This document shows, piece after piece, positions 11,380-21,115 of a DNA stretch of 64,000 bases (position 1 is its first letter; every line of letters starts with the position of its first letter). Below the pieces are notes generated by a model. That model worked only from the letters and a program-made list of their open reading frames with translations. It was not told where the DNA came from and did no database searches. A program made the translations under genes and the position numbers. Origin of the DNA: Philonthus cognatus (Eukaryota > Arthropoda > Insecta > Coleoptera > Staphylinidae); assembly GCA_932526585.2 (NCBI GenBank), contig OW052247.1, positions 9,023,501 through 9,087,500 of the forward strand, given 5' to 3'.

Positions 11380-11832
11380 GGGTGAGCGAAACTTGATGTC
11401 TCTGCTCTATTATTAGAAAAGGAAAAGCAGTAGAAAAAATCTGAAAAAAGGTTCATAAATGGGATTGACTAAGGTCTATTTTAATCCAAAATTGCATATT
11501 TTACTAAATTTTGAAACTGAAGTAATGACGTCATCGAATTTTTTTTTCCCCAGATACATACCTATATTTTTAGATATTTCAAAAGAGCTAATTTTTTTGA
11601 ATAAACTTTGTAGAGAAAAAAATTTGCTATCTTCTTTCGTTAAAAAATTAAAAGCAAACTTAAAATAAAGTATTATGAAAAATTCACAATTGTCACGACT
11701 TAAACAAGTAGCCTTTGGAAGCAAATAACAAAGCTGCATTTGTCAATAATTAAACTAATGGTTGACAAATATTGTTTTGTTGTCATTTGATTTTAGATTT
11801 CAGATTTTTTCTATCGTTTTTCCTTTTCATAA
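11380..11832. mobile_element. Small inverted-repeat element, mariner-type end
   Basis: Begins TACAGGGTGAGCGAAACTTG. Its segment TAGAAAAGGAAAAGCAGTAG is matched in inverted form near 11795-11832 (CTATCGTTTTTCCTTTTCAT). The right terminal TACAGGG equivalent is missing, so the copy is truncated. Short frames inside on both strands have no recognisable product. It resembles the ends of Tc1/mariner MITEs. Confidence 0.5.
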
Positions 11833-11833
11833 A

Positions 11834-12150
11834 TAGTTCACGTCGTTATTTTAAATGAACATTACATATGAGACTATTAAAATGAATAAAGATGGTTAGT
11901 TTTCTTCTGGATTTCAAATTGCACTATAAATTGACAATTTTAATAGTCATATGTAATTAAAATTTAGGTTGACGACGTGAACGCCATCTACTGCCAATAG
12001 TCTTGTCTATTGTACTCACAAAATGACTATTATAAATGTCAATTGATTGTGTATTTTAAAATCCGGAAAAAAACTGAACATCTATAACCATTTTAGTAGT
12101 TATGTGTAATTTACATATAAATTGACGATGTGAACACCATCTCAAATCAT
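11834..12150. repeat. Inverted-repeat element with GTTCACGTCGT ends
   Basis: The left segment GTTCACGTCGTTATTTTAAA pairs with AAAATTTAGGTTGACGACGT near 11960-11982, arms about 45 bp. A related partial copy follows at 12030-12141. Sequence 11972-12034 (GACGTGAACGCCATCTACTG) recurs inverted at 23105-23170, on the other side of the LINE, mariner and errantivirus block. The LINE therefore seems to have landed inside this repeat. Confidence 0.5.
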
Positions 12151-12154
12151 ACAA

Positions 12155-13630
12155 TCAGATAATAGAAACAAAGCGAGCTGACAAGTAATAAAAGACTTAA
12201 CAGCCAGAAACATAAACCCAACCCTGCCGACTGGAGACCTTAAAGAGAAAGTAAACAGCTTTAATACTCTATTTATAAATAATGCACAAAACATGGTTTC
12301 TAAAAATTCAAATTCTGCGGAGCGAATAAATATATCAAATAATCAACATTCAATATTTTTAAAACCTACCGATGAACAGGAAGTAATAAATATTGTAATG
12401 AACTTTAAAAGCAAAAGGAGTAGTGGGTTCGATGACATACCTTTATTCATACTAAAACGAAGTATACAACATGTAGCAAAACCAATAATTCATATCATAA
12501 ACAACTCATTTGTAACGGGCACCTTCCCTAATAACTTAAAAACAGGCGTAGTTAGACCCATATACAAAAAAGGGGATTCTAATGACCTTGCTAACTATAG
12601 GCCAGTAAGCGTGTTACCGTCATATTCAAAAATCTTCGAACACGCCATGACAAAACGTATAATTGAGTTCATTAATAATCATTCCATATTGAATGATAAC
12701 CAACATGGTTTCATAAAAAAAAGAAACATAAACACAGCAATATTTAACTACACAAAATTAATATACAACGCTTTAGATAAAGGAGAACTAGCTTGCGGCA
12801 TATTTCTCGACCTGTCAAAAGCATTTGATAGTGTACCGCATAATCGTTTATTGGACAAATTGCATTTGTATGGCATACGTGGCACAGCAAATCAATGGAT
12901 CAGATCATATTTAAGTTCTAGACAGCAAATAGTTAAAATAACACACTTAAACAACGAGTACATCTCAAATCCACAGACAGTAAAATCCGGACTTCCCCAG
13001 GGCAGTGTGATGGGGCCTTTGCTTTTTAATCTATATCTCAATGACATCTTTGATTATGAAACTTCAGAAAATTACTCGATGATAAACTATGCCGATGATA
13101 CCAATATTGCAGTCAAGGGTAGGGACTTTATAGAACTAAAAGAAAATTCGACATCTATATTACAGTACGTGGAGAAATGGTATTTACAAAACGATTTACT
13201 GCTGAACAAAGATAAAACTAAATGCATATTATCCAAAATAAACAATGTACAAGACCTACCAAGTACCGCTTGCTTTAACAGTAGTAATTACAATATTGTC
13301 AGCTCAACAAAAGTGCTCGGTATAACGATAGATACATCTTTAAAATGGAGGCACCACATACAAGACTTATGTAACAAGCTAAGCAGAGTTTGTTATATGC
13401 TACGGGTATTAACAAGAAATGTTGATACCAGCATAGCATACCATTGCATACCATGCAAATTTTGAATCACTGCTGAGATATGGAGTCATACACTGGGGAG
13501 GCTGTTCAGATATTAACAGAGTCCTAATATTGCAGAAACGCGCTATTAGAATTATTTGTAAGGTAGGACCTAGGGAGTCATGCCGTAATAAATTTAGATT
13601 GTCAAAAATGCTAACAATAGTAGCTTTATA
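12155..13630 (+). mobile_element. LINE (jockey/CR1-like), 5'-truncated, left part
   Basis: Left portion of a non-LTR retrotransposon split by later insertions; the right portion is at 22716-23100. Its coding frame is open from near 12180 and is continued in another frame beyond 13440. Reading 13440-13630 gives LLRYGVIHWGG and LQKRAIRIIC, typical of the region after the RT. The endonuclease is missing. Confidence 0.8.
12293..13465 (+). pseudogene. LINE reverse transcriptase
   Basis: The 390-codon frame holds the ordered RT motifs of non-LTR elements: YKKGDSNDLANYRPVSVL (residues about 91-108), QHGF (137-140), FLDLSKAFDSVPHNRLL (171-187), GLPQGSVMGPLLF (233-245) and the catalytic YADD (266-269). 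It would copy the element's RNA at the target site. It has no preserved start, because the frame is open upstream, and it ends by a frameshift at a short CATGCATACC-type duplication near 13436-13455. The N-terminal APE-type endonuclease is absent. It is followed by the intact mariner at 13631. Confidence 0.85.
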
Positions 13631-15119
13631 TACAGGGTGAGTCGGGAGGAGCGCACCAAACTCTAGGAGTGTATCATACACGTGAAAATAATGTAAAAAA
13701 ACTCATTTGTTCTTATCCGATTTTTATTTGTTTTCAAGTTATAGCATATTAACAAATAAACAAGTTATTATACAAAAAAATTGTCTTAATCATAGCGTTC
13801 TTTCAACAAATGTTCAAAAATACCGCCATTGACTTCTAAACATTTTCTGCTTCGTCTACGAAGAGCGTTTGTTGCTCTCCCAATTGATTCATTTCTTTCT
13901 TCTTTTATATGGGCTGCAGTATTCTCAATTCGTCTAATTAGTGATTCCCGTGTGTCCACTTTTATTTTGTAGACTTCATTTTTCATCCAGCCCCATAAAC
14001 AAAAATCTAGTGGTGTGAAGTCTGGAGATCTTGCAGGCCAATTAATAGGACCTCCACGACCAATCCAACGCCCTGGAAAACGTTCGTCCAAATGTTGCTT
14101 GACTTGACGAGCGACATGTGCAGGAGCTCCATCGTGCTGATAGTACATCTGCATTCTAATATTTATAGGAACATCTTCTAGCAGGCCTTGTAATTCATTT
14201 TGTAAAAAATTGAGGTAGTTGCCTCCTGTGAGACGATTCTCCAAAATGAAAGGGCCGATTAAATAACTGTCAACCATACCACACCACACGTTTACAGAAA
14301 ACCGATGTTGAAAATTGCTTTCGACTGTTGCGTGGGGATTTTCATCAGACCATACATGAGAGTTACGAGTGTTGTTAATGCCATCACGGGTAAATGTAGC
14401 TTCATCCGTAAAGAGTATACTCGATACATTACGATGATTATTATTTATCCACCGACAAAATTCCGTACGGTTAGCGTAATCCCCTGGTTGTAGGTGCTGT
14501 ACTCTCTGAACGTGATAAGGATATAAGCCTTGCTCGTGTAGCGTGTTCATCACTCTTTTTTGTGGAATTGCCAATTGAGTGGCAATTCTCCGTGAGCTAG
14601 TAGTTGCATCTTCTTCTACTAGATGCAGAATATTTTCTACTTCTACAAAACCTTGTCGAGCAGCGCGCTCATATGTTATGTTAGCACTGGGAAGCTTATC
14701 AGTCTCGCACAATTTGTTGAAAACTCTAATAAATATGTTTTTATCAGGATGTCTTTGGTGTGGAAAACGTTCACGATATTCTTCAACAGCAGCTGTAGCA
14801 TTTCCATTACAGAAACCATATACAAACACCATATTTGCATATTCTAAATTTGAATAAGTATGTGGCATTTTGCAACACTAACAATCACATTAATTCGAAC
14901 TTAATGTCAGAATTATCAAATGTTTATAAGCCTCGAACATGGCATACTTTGATAATGTTAAAATTCAGATAGAAGTGGAAAGCTAGATGAACATTTTTAA
15001 TTACGCCATAACTTGAAAAAAAATGAAAATCGGATAAGAACAAATGAGTTTTTTTAGATTATTTTCACGTGTATAATACACTCCTAGAGTTTGGTGCGCT
15101 CCTCCCGACTCACCCTGTA
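13631..15119 (-). mobile_element. DD41D mariner, complete copy 1
   Basis: Inverted repeats of about 118 bp (13631-13749 and 15001-15119) start TACAGGGTGAGTCGGGAGGA and differ at only a few positions. The flanks are TA-rich (TATA on both sides), as expected for TA target duplication. One full-length transposase frame lies between. It is inserted in the LINE and is itself abutted by the errantivirus on its right. Confidence 0.9.
13786..14868 (-). CDS. Mariner-type transposase, DD41D
   Basis: This uninterrupted 360-residue frame has an N-terminal helix-turn-helix region (SSRRIATQLAIPQKRVMNTL, residues 91-110). The DDE/D catalytic core follows: Asp155 in LFTDEATFTRDG, Asp246 in QHDGAPAH and Asp288 in SPDFTPLDF. 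Forty-one residues separate the last two aspartates. In Mos1 the third Asp occupies the same place in SPDLAPSD, so by position this is a DD41D (rosa-like) mariner. WIGRGGPINWPARSPD is the conserved block before it. The protein would bind the terminal repeats and cut and paste the element. Intact gene and repeats suggest a young or recently active copy. Confidence 0.9.
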   Translation of the reverse strand: MPHTYSNLEYANMVFVYGFCNGNATAAVEEYRERFPHQRHPDKNIFIRVFNKLCETDKLPSANITYERAARQGFVEVENILHLVEEDATTSSRRIATQLAIPQKRVMNTLHEQGLYPYHVQRVQHLQPGDYANRTEFCRWINNNHRNVSSILFTDEATFTRDGINNTRNSHVWSDENPHATVESNFQHRFSVNVWCGMVDSYLIGPFILENRLTGGNYLNFLQNELQGLLEDVPINIRMQMYYQHDGAPAHVARQVKQHLDERFPGRWIGRGGPINWPARSPDFTPLDFCLWGWMKNEVYKIKVDTRESLIRRIENTAAHIKEERNESIGRATNALRRRSRKCLEVNGGIFEHLLKERYD

Positions 15120-15121
15120 TA

Positions 15122-15372
15122 AATTAACTTTACTCGTACACAAACCGATTTTTTAAAAAGGAATTTATTTCTTAACACCCGTGTTCACGGTTTGGTCTCT
15201 AATTCATAACTAACGATACAATAATAAAATATAATATAATAAGATAAAATAGCGAAATAAGCATAAGATAACAATTATGCAAAATAAGCAGAATAATATA
15301 TAAATGGATAAATAGATAATAAGTGCTATTGTTTATAATGAAAGGAGTCTGTTGTGTTGGCGTCAGGTAACT
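15122..15372 (-). repeat. 3' LTR of errantivirus
   Basis: 251 bp; on the minus strand it starts AGTTACCTGACGCC and ends GTTAATT. It has an extra 8 bp near 15310-15320 (GATAAATA-type slippage) compared with the other LTR. Confidence 0.93.
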
Positions 15373-15383
15373 CCTCCCCCCTT
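15373..15383 (-). promoter_or_regulatory. Polypurine tract
   Basis: On the minus strand GGGGGGAGG directly follows the env stop codon and directly precedes the 3' LTR. It is the expected plus-strand DNA primer of the element. Confidence 0.85.
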
Positions 15384-16206
15384 AGATTCTGGCATCGCCA
15401 GGAAGTTGAAAGTGGATCCTGGTGTCATCTTGATGATGTCCTGGATTTTTCTTTTTTCTTATCCATCTGGTGATGAAATATCCGGCGATGATGAAGACGG
15501 CAATGTACAGGGTTGTAGTCCAAATACTTGGCATCAGGATATTGGGTCGCTGATCCAGAGAAGGCAATTGTTGAAGAATTGGTACTTCTTGTAGATTTAA
15601 TTTTTTCAGGTTGATGGTCATCCCGTTGTATTGTGATTTTTCAAATTTAATTTGTGGGTTGTCGATAAGAATGTGGATTCCAACAGTAGATTCCAGAAAT
15701 CTAATTTGGTAATTTCGGAACTTGATTTTATATCCATTTTCCTTAATTAAATGGATGCCAATTAAAGATGTGGTGTGTGTTTCCTTCTGGCATTCGACTT
15801 TGATGTCTTCTTGGTTTGGAAATACTGCCAAGTACTGATTTATGTCAGGTATAATTTCCAGGTGATTTGAACTGATATTTAACTTGGTGAACTGGCAATT
15901 TCGGTTGTCTTCATGTAGCAGAATTGTTTTCTCGCATTCGGCATGGTGATTCATGAGCAGAGAATCCGGACATTGATAATACTTATTACCTTTGTTACAC
16001 AAGCGGCTTAGAGGCCAAATTTTGTTCTCAACTTTTGATTTCAGTAAATATTTAATATCGGGTACAATAGTCTCAAAGTCTGATTCCAACTTAGTAGGAA
16101 TAGGGTTTAAGTGGAAAAGTTCAAAATCTTTTTCGTAATTGATTGGGATAGAGAGGAAATAGTTAATTTTTGTATTTTCTAGTTTACAATTTACTTTCAT
16201 GACCAT
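15382..16206 (-). pseudogene. env: Errantivirus env, C-terminal part
   Basis: This 274-codon frame is the distal part of an insect retroviral envelope related to baculovirus F-type proteins. It has many cysteines in the middle (residues 70, 79, 91, 104, 139) and a hydrophobic membrane-anchor segment at about 228-248 (TTLYIAVFIIAGYF), followed by basic RWIRKKK and a short cytoplasmic tail. It overlaps the upstream env frame by 10 nt in a different frame, so env is split by a frameshift near 16200 in this copy. The stop codon abuts the polypurine tract. Confidence 0.85.
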
Positions 16207-17012
16207 TTCAAAATCGAATATATTTTCAGCCTTAGTTCAAAAGGGAGTTGCTCGTTATAATATATTGATATTTTTTCAATTCCTTTATATAATTCAGTTG
16301 GCCTTATAATGCTAGGGTGTAACAATCCTAATTTGCAATACAAAAGTGAATTTTCAATATCCTCTAAGATATTTAAAATTACATTATATAAAATAATAAG
16401 TTGATTAAATAAATCTTTGGCAAATAAAATATTACCATGTTCTACTTCATTTTTAAGAAGAGCATTTAATTTTAAAATTTTTGATTTTAACATTAATTCA
16501 TTATGTTCAATATCTCGTAGAGTTTCATTAAATTTTCCAATAAGTATTTGATTTATACTATATCGCATTTGTAATTGACTGTATATAGTTTTTTGATTTA
16601 ATTCTAAGTGATTTAATATTTGGTCAATTCTTTTTCCATCATTTGCATCTAAATTTCCGGTAACGGTTTTTACTATCGTTCCGAGTCCATCGATCAGACC
16701 TCTTTTACTTCTATTTTTCTTACTTGATTGAAGTTTAATATCAAAGATTTTATTAGAGATTTTATTTTGAGTAAATTTAATTGTTTTATTATAATTATCA
16801 AATATTTTTGTAAACGTTGATATATTTTGGATTGTTAAAATCAAAAATGAATATTGAGTATTTAAATTTTCAAATTCTGTATATATAGGCATTAAGTCAT
16901 AATAGTGAACAAAAGTGTGTTCCGTTTTTTGTAGTTTGGCGGGTCCTAAATTCGTAGGAATTATTCCTAAATTTTTCGTAACATTTCTTATCTCTGCACC
17001 TTGCGTCAGCAA
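16197..17012 (-). pseudogene. env: Errantivirus env, N-terminal part
   Basis: This 271-codon frame shows a furin-type site RSKR (residues 101-104) followed by the glycine-containing fusion-peptide region GLIDGLGTIVKTVTGNLD, a hallmark of errantivirus envelope proteins. Several N-x-S/T glycosylation sites are present. It has no ATG start and opens from about 17053. A good splice-acceptor-like TCTCTTGCAG|G lies at about 17027 on the minus strand, which fits expression from a spliced RNA as known for gypsy env. It overlaps the macro-domain frame by 7 nt and is cut from its C-terminal half by a frameshift. Confidence 0.85.
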
Positions 17013-17509
17013 GACGATGACGGACCTGCAAGAGAATCGTCGTCTATAGTTTTATTTAAATAAACGTGTACTTTAATTTTTGTATCATTGAAAATGTATT
17101 GTAACATTAATTTTATTTGATTATAGTCAAGCTTATCTAGACCACATCCTAATTTTGGTACAGCTAAATTTATAATTTTATTTTGTATGCAGAATTGCTT
17201 TAGATTAATTATAGTGTTATAAAAATCTTGATATGTTGGTTTTTCATAATATTTAGATTTTGTTACTAAATAAAGAATATATCGGTTATGATCTTTTAGA
17301 TGACATATTGAATTTGTTTTTGGGTTTTGATTTTTTAAAGTTTCAATTTGTCCAAATTTTGTTTTGAAACATAGGGCAATTCCTGCACTCATATGCAAAT
17401 CTGCACTTACACAGTGGGCTAGAGAATAATTATCAGGGGCGCAAAATAAACTTTCGTTATTTTCTTGTACATTATTATTTAACAGTTTTTTTATTACTTG
17501 ACATATACT
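17006..17509 (-). CDS. Macro-domain (TARG1/OARD1-like) protein in errantivirus
   Basis: The frame is open from 17509 to the stop at 17006. It reads SLAHCVSADLHMSAGIAL, KTKFG, YILYLVTKSK, KPTY and VPKLGCGLDKL, matching the OARD1/TARG1 branch of macrodomains that bind and hydrolyse ADP-ribose. Lys in LVTK (codon 17258-17260) and Asp in GCGLD (codon 17135-17137) correspond to human TARG1 Lys84 and Asp125. The first ATG (17392-17394) would remove the SLAHC strand, so expression probably uses an upstream exon, a fusion or a frameshift. The frame is +1 to integrase and meets it at an A7 run (17487-17493). It is unbroken while its neighbours are damaged. A spare domain in the pol-env gap suggests capture from a host or virus; function is inferred. 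Confidence 0.75.
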   Translation of the reverse strand, partial: SICQVIKKLLNNNVQENNESLFCAPDNYSLAHCVSADLHMSAGIALCFKTKFGQIETLKNQNPKTNSICHLKDHNRYILYLVTKSKYYEKPTYQDFYNTIINLKQFCIQNKIINLAVPKLGCGLDKLDYNQIKLMLQYIFNDTKIKVHVYLNKTIDDDSLAGPSSSC

Positions 17510-18641
17510 TTATGAAGTCCGTATAGCTTGGACTATTGTGAGTTTGAACTCGAGGTCTTTTAATATTTGAAATATGAATTTTTTCTACGACGTTATGATG
17601 TTTAGCTTTAATTTTAGCTGTTTTTAATTCAGGGTTTATTTCTATAATATTTTCTTGTTTGTATTTATTTTTTGTTTTTGCTTGTTTTTGTCTATTTTTG
17701 ACAAATACTCTAGTTGAAAGGGATTGAGGCAACTCTTCACGAGTTTCGTTATGTTTTGTAATAGTTTTTGATTTATCCGTCGTAAGACGTTCATTAATTT
17801 TTTGATAGAATAATTTCACTTTCTCTCTATGATTAACAATATAATTATTCACTAATCTATTATCAATGTCAATATTAAATGGGTCACTAGTGTCTAAATG
17901 ACCAGAGATTATTTCTGATGGCTTAAATTTCGTCGCAGAATGAATTGAATTATTATATGCAAGAAGTGCATAATTTATCTTGTATTCGATAGGGTCTCCT
18001 TTTGAGGAATTTTGATTATTTAATAAGCGTATGTGCTCAATAATAGTAGAGTGGACTCTCTCAACAATTCCATTGGACTCAGGGTGTTGAGAGCTAATGA
18101 AATGTAATTTAACTCCATGTAATTCAAGTAATTCTTTAATTACTGTATTTTTGAATTCCAAGTGGTTATCCGAAATAATTTGTTCGGGTACACCATGATG
18201 TGTAAAAAATCTAATTAATTTATTAGCAATCTCTGTTGCTTGTTGTGAATCTAATTTATAAAGTTGTGTGTATTTTGAGAATGAGTCTATTACAGTAAGA
18301 AATTTAACTTTTTCTAAAGCGATAGTGTCAATGTGCACTATTTCGACGGGTTTCATTGCTGTTGGAGTAATATTAAATTTTAAGTTTAACGGCTTCCTAT
18401 CATATTTACTGACAAGACAGATTTCACATTGATTAATAAAATTTTGAATTGTTCGCCTTTGATCGGTCCAATAAAATCGTTTTTTAATTTGTGCCTCAGT
18501 TTCGTCGATACCACGATGGTTACACTTTCCTTCGTGATACGCTCGTATTGTATTATCTATTTCTTCATGACTTTCTACGTCACAAAGTAATTCTGTGCAT
18601 TTAATAAAATTACTCGCAGAATTTTTAAAGTATTTTTGCAT
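17475..18641 (-). pseudogene. pol: Errantivirus integrase
   Basis: An uninterrupted 388-codon frame with the zinc-binding HHCC (His36, His42, Cys72, Cys75). The catalytic triad is Asp105 (VHIDTI), Asp158 (IISDN) and Glu194 (SNGIVERVH), with 35 residues between the last two as in retroviral integrases. A basic C-terminal extension runs to the stop. It inserts the element's DNA into host chromosomes. It is part of pol but in this copy is separated from RNase H by shifts, so it is annotated as part of a broken gene although its own domains look complete. Confidence 0.88.
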
Positions 18642-18643
18642 CG

Positions 18644-19149
18644 TTACAGAAAATTTCTCATAAATGGGGCTTTCAAAGTATAAGTGATATTTAATATTGG
18701 GGACTTATATTTTGAAAATTGTACGTTTATACGTTGTTTTTTATTGTTAAATAATAACCTAATTACTGGTGGCGAAGGGGCATAATTTACTTCAGAGATT
18801 ATGATTTGATTATTTACATAATTTACAGCTTTTTCTAAAATAGGGATATCAATAATAGGGTTTTCAATATTTGTGTGCGCTGTATCATTATTATTATCAT
18901 TAAGAATTTCATTTAATTCATCTTCATTTAAATCGATCTGTGAATCTCTCATTTGTGCTATTATTGATTCAATTTCGTCTCCTACATTTGTCAATTCTAC
19001 TTTAGCGTTATCATCATTTACATTAATTTCTATTCTGGAGAGAAAATCAGCATTTTTGTTTAATGCTCCCTTTTTATATACTATCGTGTAATCATATTCT
19101 GAGAGTTTTAATTTCCAACGTACTCATTTTGAATTAGGCTCTTTTATAT
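18644..19149 (-). pseudogene. pol: Errantivirus pol, RNase H end to integrase linker
   Basis: Reading minus from 19149 gives a short MNIKEPNSK stretch, an in-frame TGA, then KKGALNKNADFLSRIE. That is the usual end of Gypsy RNase H (NxADxLSR). An acidic Asn/Glu-rich linker (18644-18994) follows up to a stop just before the integrase frame. The linker has no recognised fold. Stops on both sides show pol is not continuous here. Confidence 0.75.
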
Positions 19150-19500
19150 TCATGAGCCACTGGAATATGGTCGAAAATACTTAACTGCCCATACTATTGC
19201 AAGAAGCTCTTTTTCAATAGTTGAATAATTTGTTTCAGAGTTGTTTAAAGATCTACTCGCGTAAGCTATTGGTAAATCGTTTCCTATTTTTTCTTGAGAT
19301 AACACAGCGCCTATTGCAAAATTACTAGCGTCTGTGGTTAAAATAAATGGTTTACTAAAATCTGGATACTGAAGCAAGGGTTCATTTATTAAAACATTTT
19401 TACATAGATTTAAGCAATTTTGATAATCAGAATCATTTATATTAATAATTGCATCTTTCTTTAATCTTTTTGTTAAAGGTTTAATCAATCTAGCAGTCAT
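19150..19500 (-). pseudogene. pol: Errantivirus RNase H (deleted)
   Basis: The frame contains FILTTDASNFAIGAVLSQ, with the first catalytic Asp, and YSTIEKELLAIVWAV, with the conserved Glu. It then jumps after KYFRPY to an unrelated short tail and stop. The stretch that normally carries the TDH motif is missing, apparently through a deletion of about 45 bp, so the nuclease would lack an essential residue. The frame is shifted relative to the RT frame, with which it overlaps at 19490-19500. Confidence 0.8.
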
Positions 19501-20380
19501 TTATAAATTTTCGATAATAACCAAGTAATCCTAGAAATCCTTTAATTTGTTTAACATTTTTTGGAATAGTAAAATTTTGAATAGCTTTAATTTTTTCTGG
19601 GTTTAGTTTGACACCTTGAGGGGTAACTATATGTCCTAAATAAGCTACTTCTTTACGTAAAAATTCAGATTTGTCCAGTTGTATTTTTAAATTTGAGTCC
19701 CTAAGACGGTTAAAAACTTCTCTTAATCGATTTACATGCTCTTGTAAGCTGGTGCTAAATATAATAATATCATCCATATACACAAGACATTTTTCATTTT
19801 GTATTCCTCTTAAAATATTATCCATAACCCTCTGAAATGTAGCAGGGGCGTTTTTTAGGCCAAATGGCATTCGCAAAAATTCGTAATGTCCATTTTCAGT
19901 ATTAAATGCTGTTTTGTGTATATCCTTTTCTTCAATTTCTACTTGGTGAAAGCCGGAGGCTAAATCTAATGTAGTAAAATATTGTGATCGTCCTAATTTG
20001 TCTAATAAATCATTAATATTTGGTAAAGATACCCTTTCACCTATTGTTTTTTCATTTAATTTCCTGTAATCAATAACTACGCGCCATTTGCGTTTTCCGG
20101 AAGCATCCAATTTTTTGGGGACCACCCAAATTGGAGAAGACCATGGACTATAAGATGGTCTAATTATTTTTTGATCAAGCATATTTTTAATTTGGTTATC
20201 CACCTCAATTTTGTAAATGTGTGGATAACGATACGATTTAGTATATACAAGAAGTTCATCGGACGTTTTAATTGCATGTTTTATTTTATTTGTAAACGTA
20301 AGTTTATTATTTTCCATATGGAATATATCTGCGTATTCTTTAATTAAATTAGTTATAACATTTTTCTCTTCTGAGTTCAT
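19490..20380 (-). pseudogene. pol: Errantivirus reverse transcriptase
   Basis: The 296-codon frame carries the Ty3/Gypsy RT motifs in order: WRVVIDYRKLNE (99-110), FTTLDLASGFHQVEI (135-149) with the first catalytic Asp, FGLKNAPATFQR (173-184) and YMDD (201-204). The YRKFI end is cut by a frameshift near 19495. It is in the same frame as the protease, from which it is separated by one TAA codon at 20399-20401. Confidence 0.88.
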
Positions 20381-20398
20381 ATGATCTGTACGTATTTT

Positions 20399-21115
20399 TT
20401 ATATATCAAATTTAATTTTTTCACAGTTTAATGTATTAACATTATATTCTTCCTTATTTCCATTTTGTATTTCCCAATCATATTCGCTGATAGGGTCTAC
20501 AATAAATGGTTTTTTCACATAAATATTTTCATCATTTTCACCCTTATTTATTATTGTACAGATTGCTTTATTATTCCTAACATGACTTATGCATTCTGGA
20601 ATTTCTAAATTATGTAGTTTTATATGCGGAATTATTACATCGCCATTACTTATATTATTTATATCTACCTCAATTATTTGTTCGGACCTTGCGGGTACTA
20701 CTATGCACTTCGTATCCGGGGTTTCACGAACGTTACCAAAATTAAGTGGTATTTTACACTTAGGGGTAGTTAATATTTCTTTATCAATATTTATTGTTGC
20801 TTGTATATTTTTTAAATTATCCATTCCCAACAGGGCATCGAAGTTAGAGTGAAAATCAAATAGATAAAATTTAAGATTAGCATATTTTGATTTTATTAAT
20901 TGCGTCAAAGGAATTAATGTACTATTTTTTCCAAAAGTGGTACCATGTGCGCTGGCCACTTGGAAAGGTTCATATTTAATATTTTCTTTAAATAATTTCC
21001 TAGCAATTTTCGGATTTACAAAAGATCTCGAACTTCCAGAGTCAATTAGAATTTTAATTTTATTTTGGGGGTCAAATATAAAAGGAAGTTCACTATAATT
21101 ATTAGTAATCCCCAT
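20399..21115 (-). pseudogene. pol: Errantivirus protease region
   Basis: The 238-codon frame starts with ATG 21113-21115, overlapping the gag stop as TAATG. The aspartic protease motif IDSGSS lies at residues 24-29, followed by the hydrophobic LLGMDNL flap-side motif at about 94-100. The enzyme matures Gag and Pol. An in-frame TAA ends it before the RT. Confidence 0.82.

Noticed and set aside
18873..19091. Plus-strand frames across the errantivirus (for example 18873, 20589, 21304)
   Set aside because: Antisense shadows of pol and gag; the 21304 frame mirrors the Asn-rich Gag tail.
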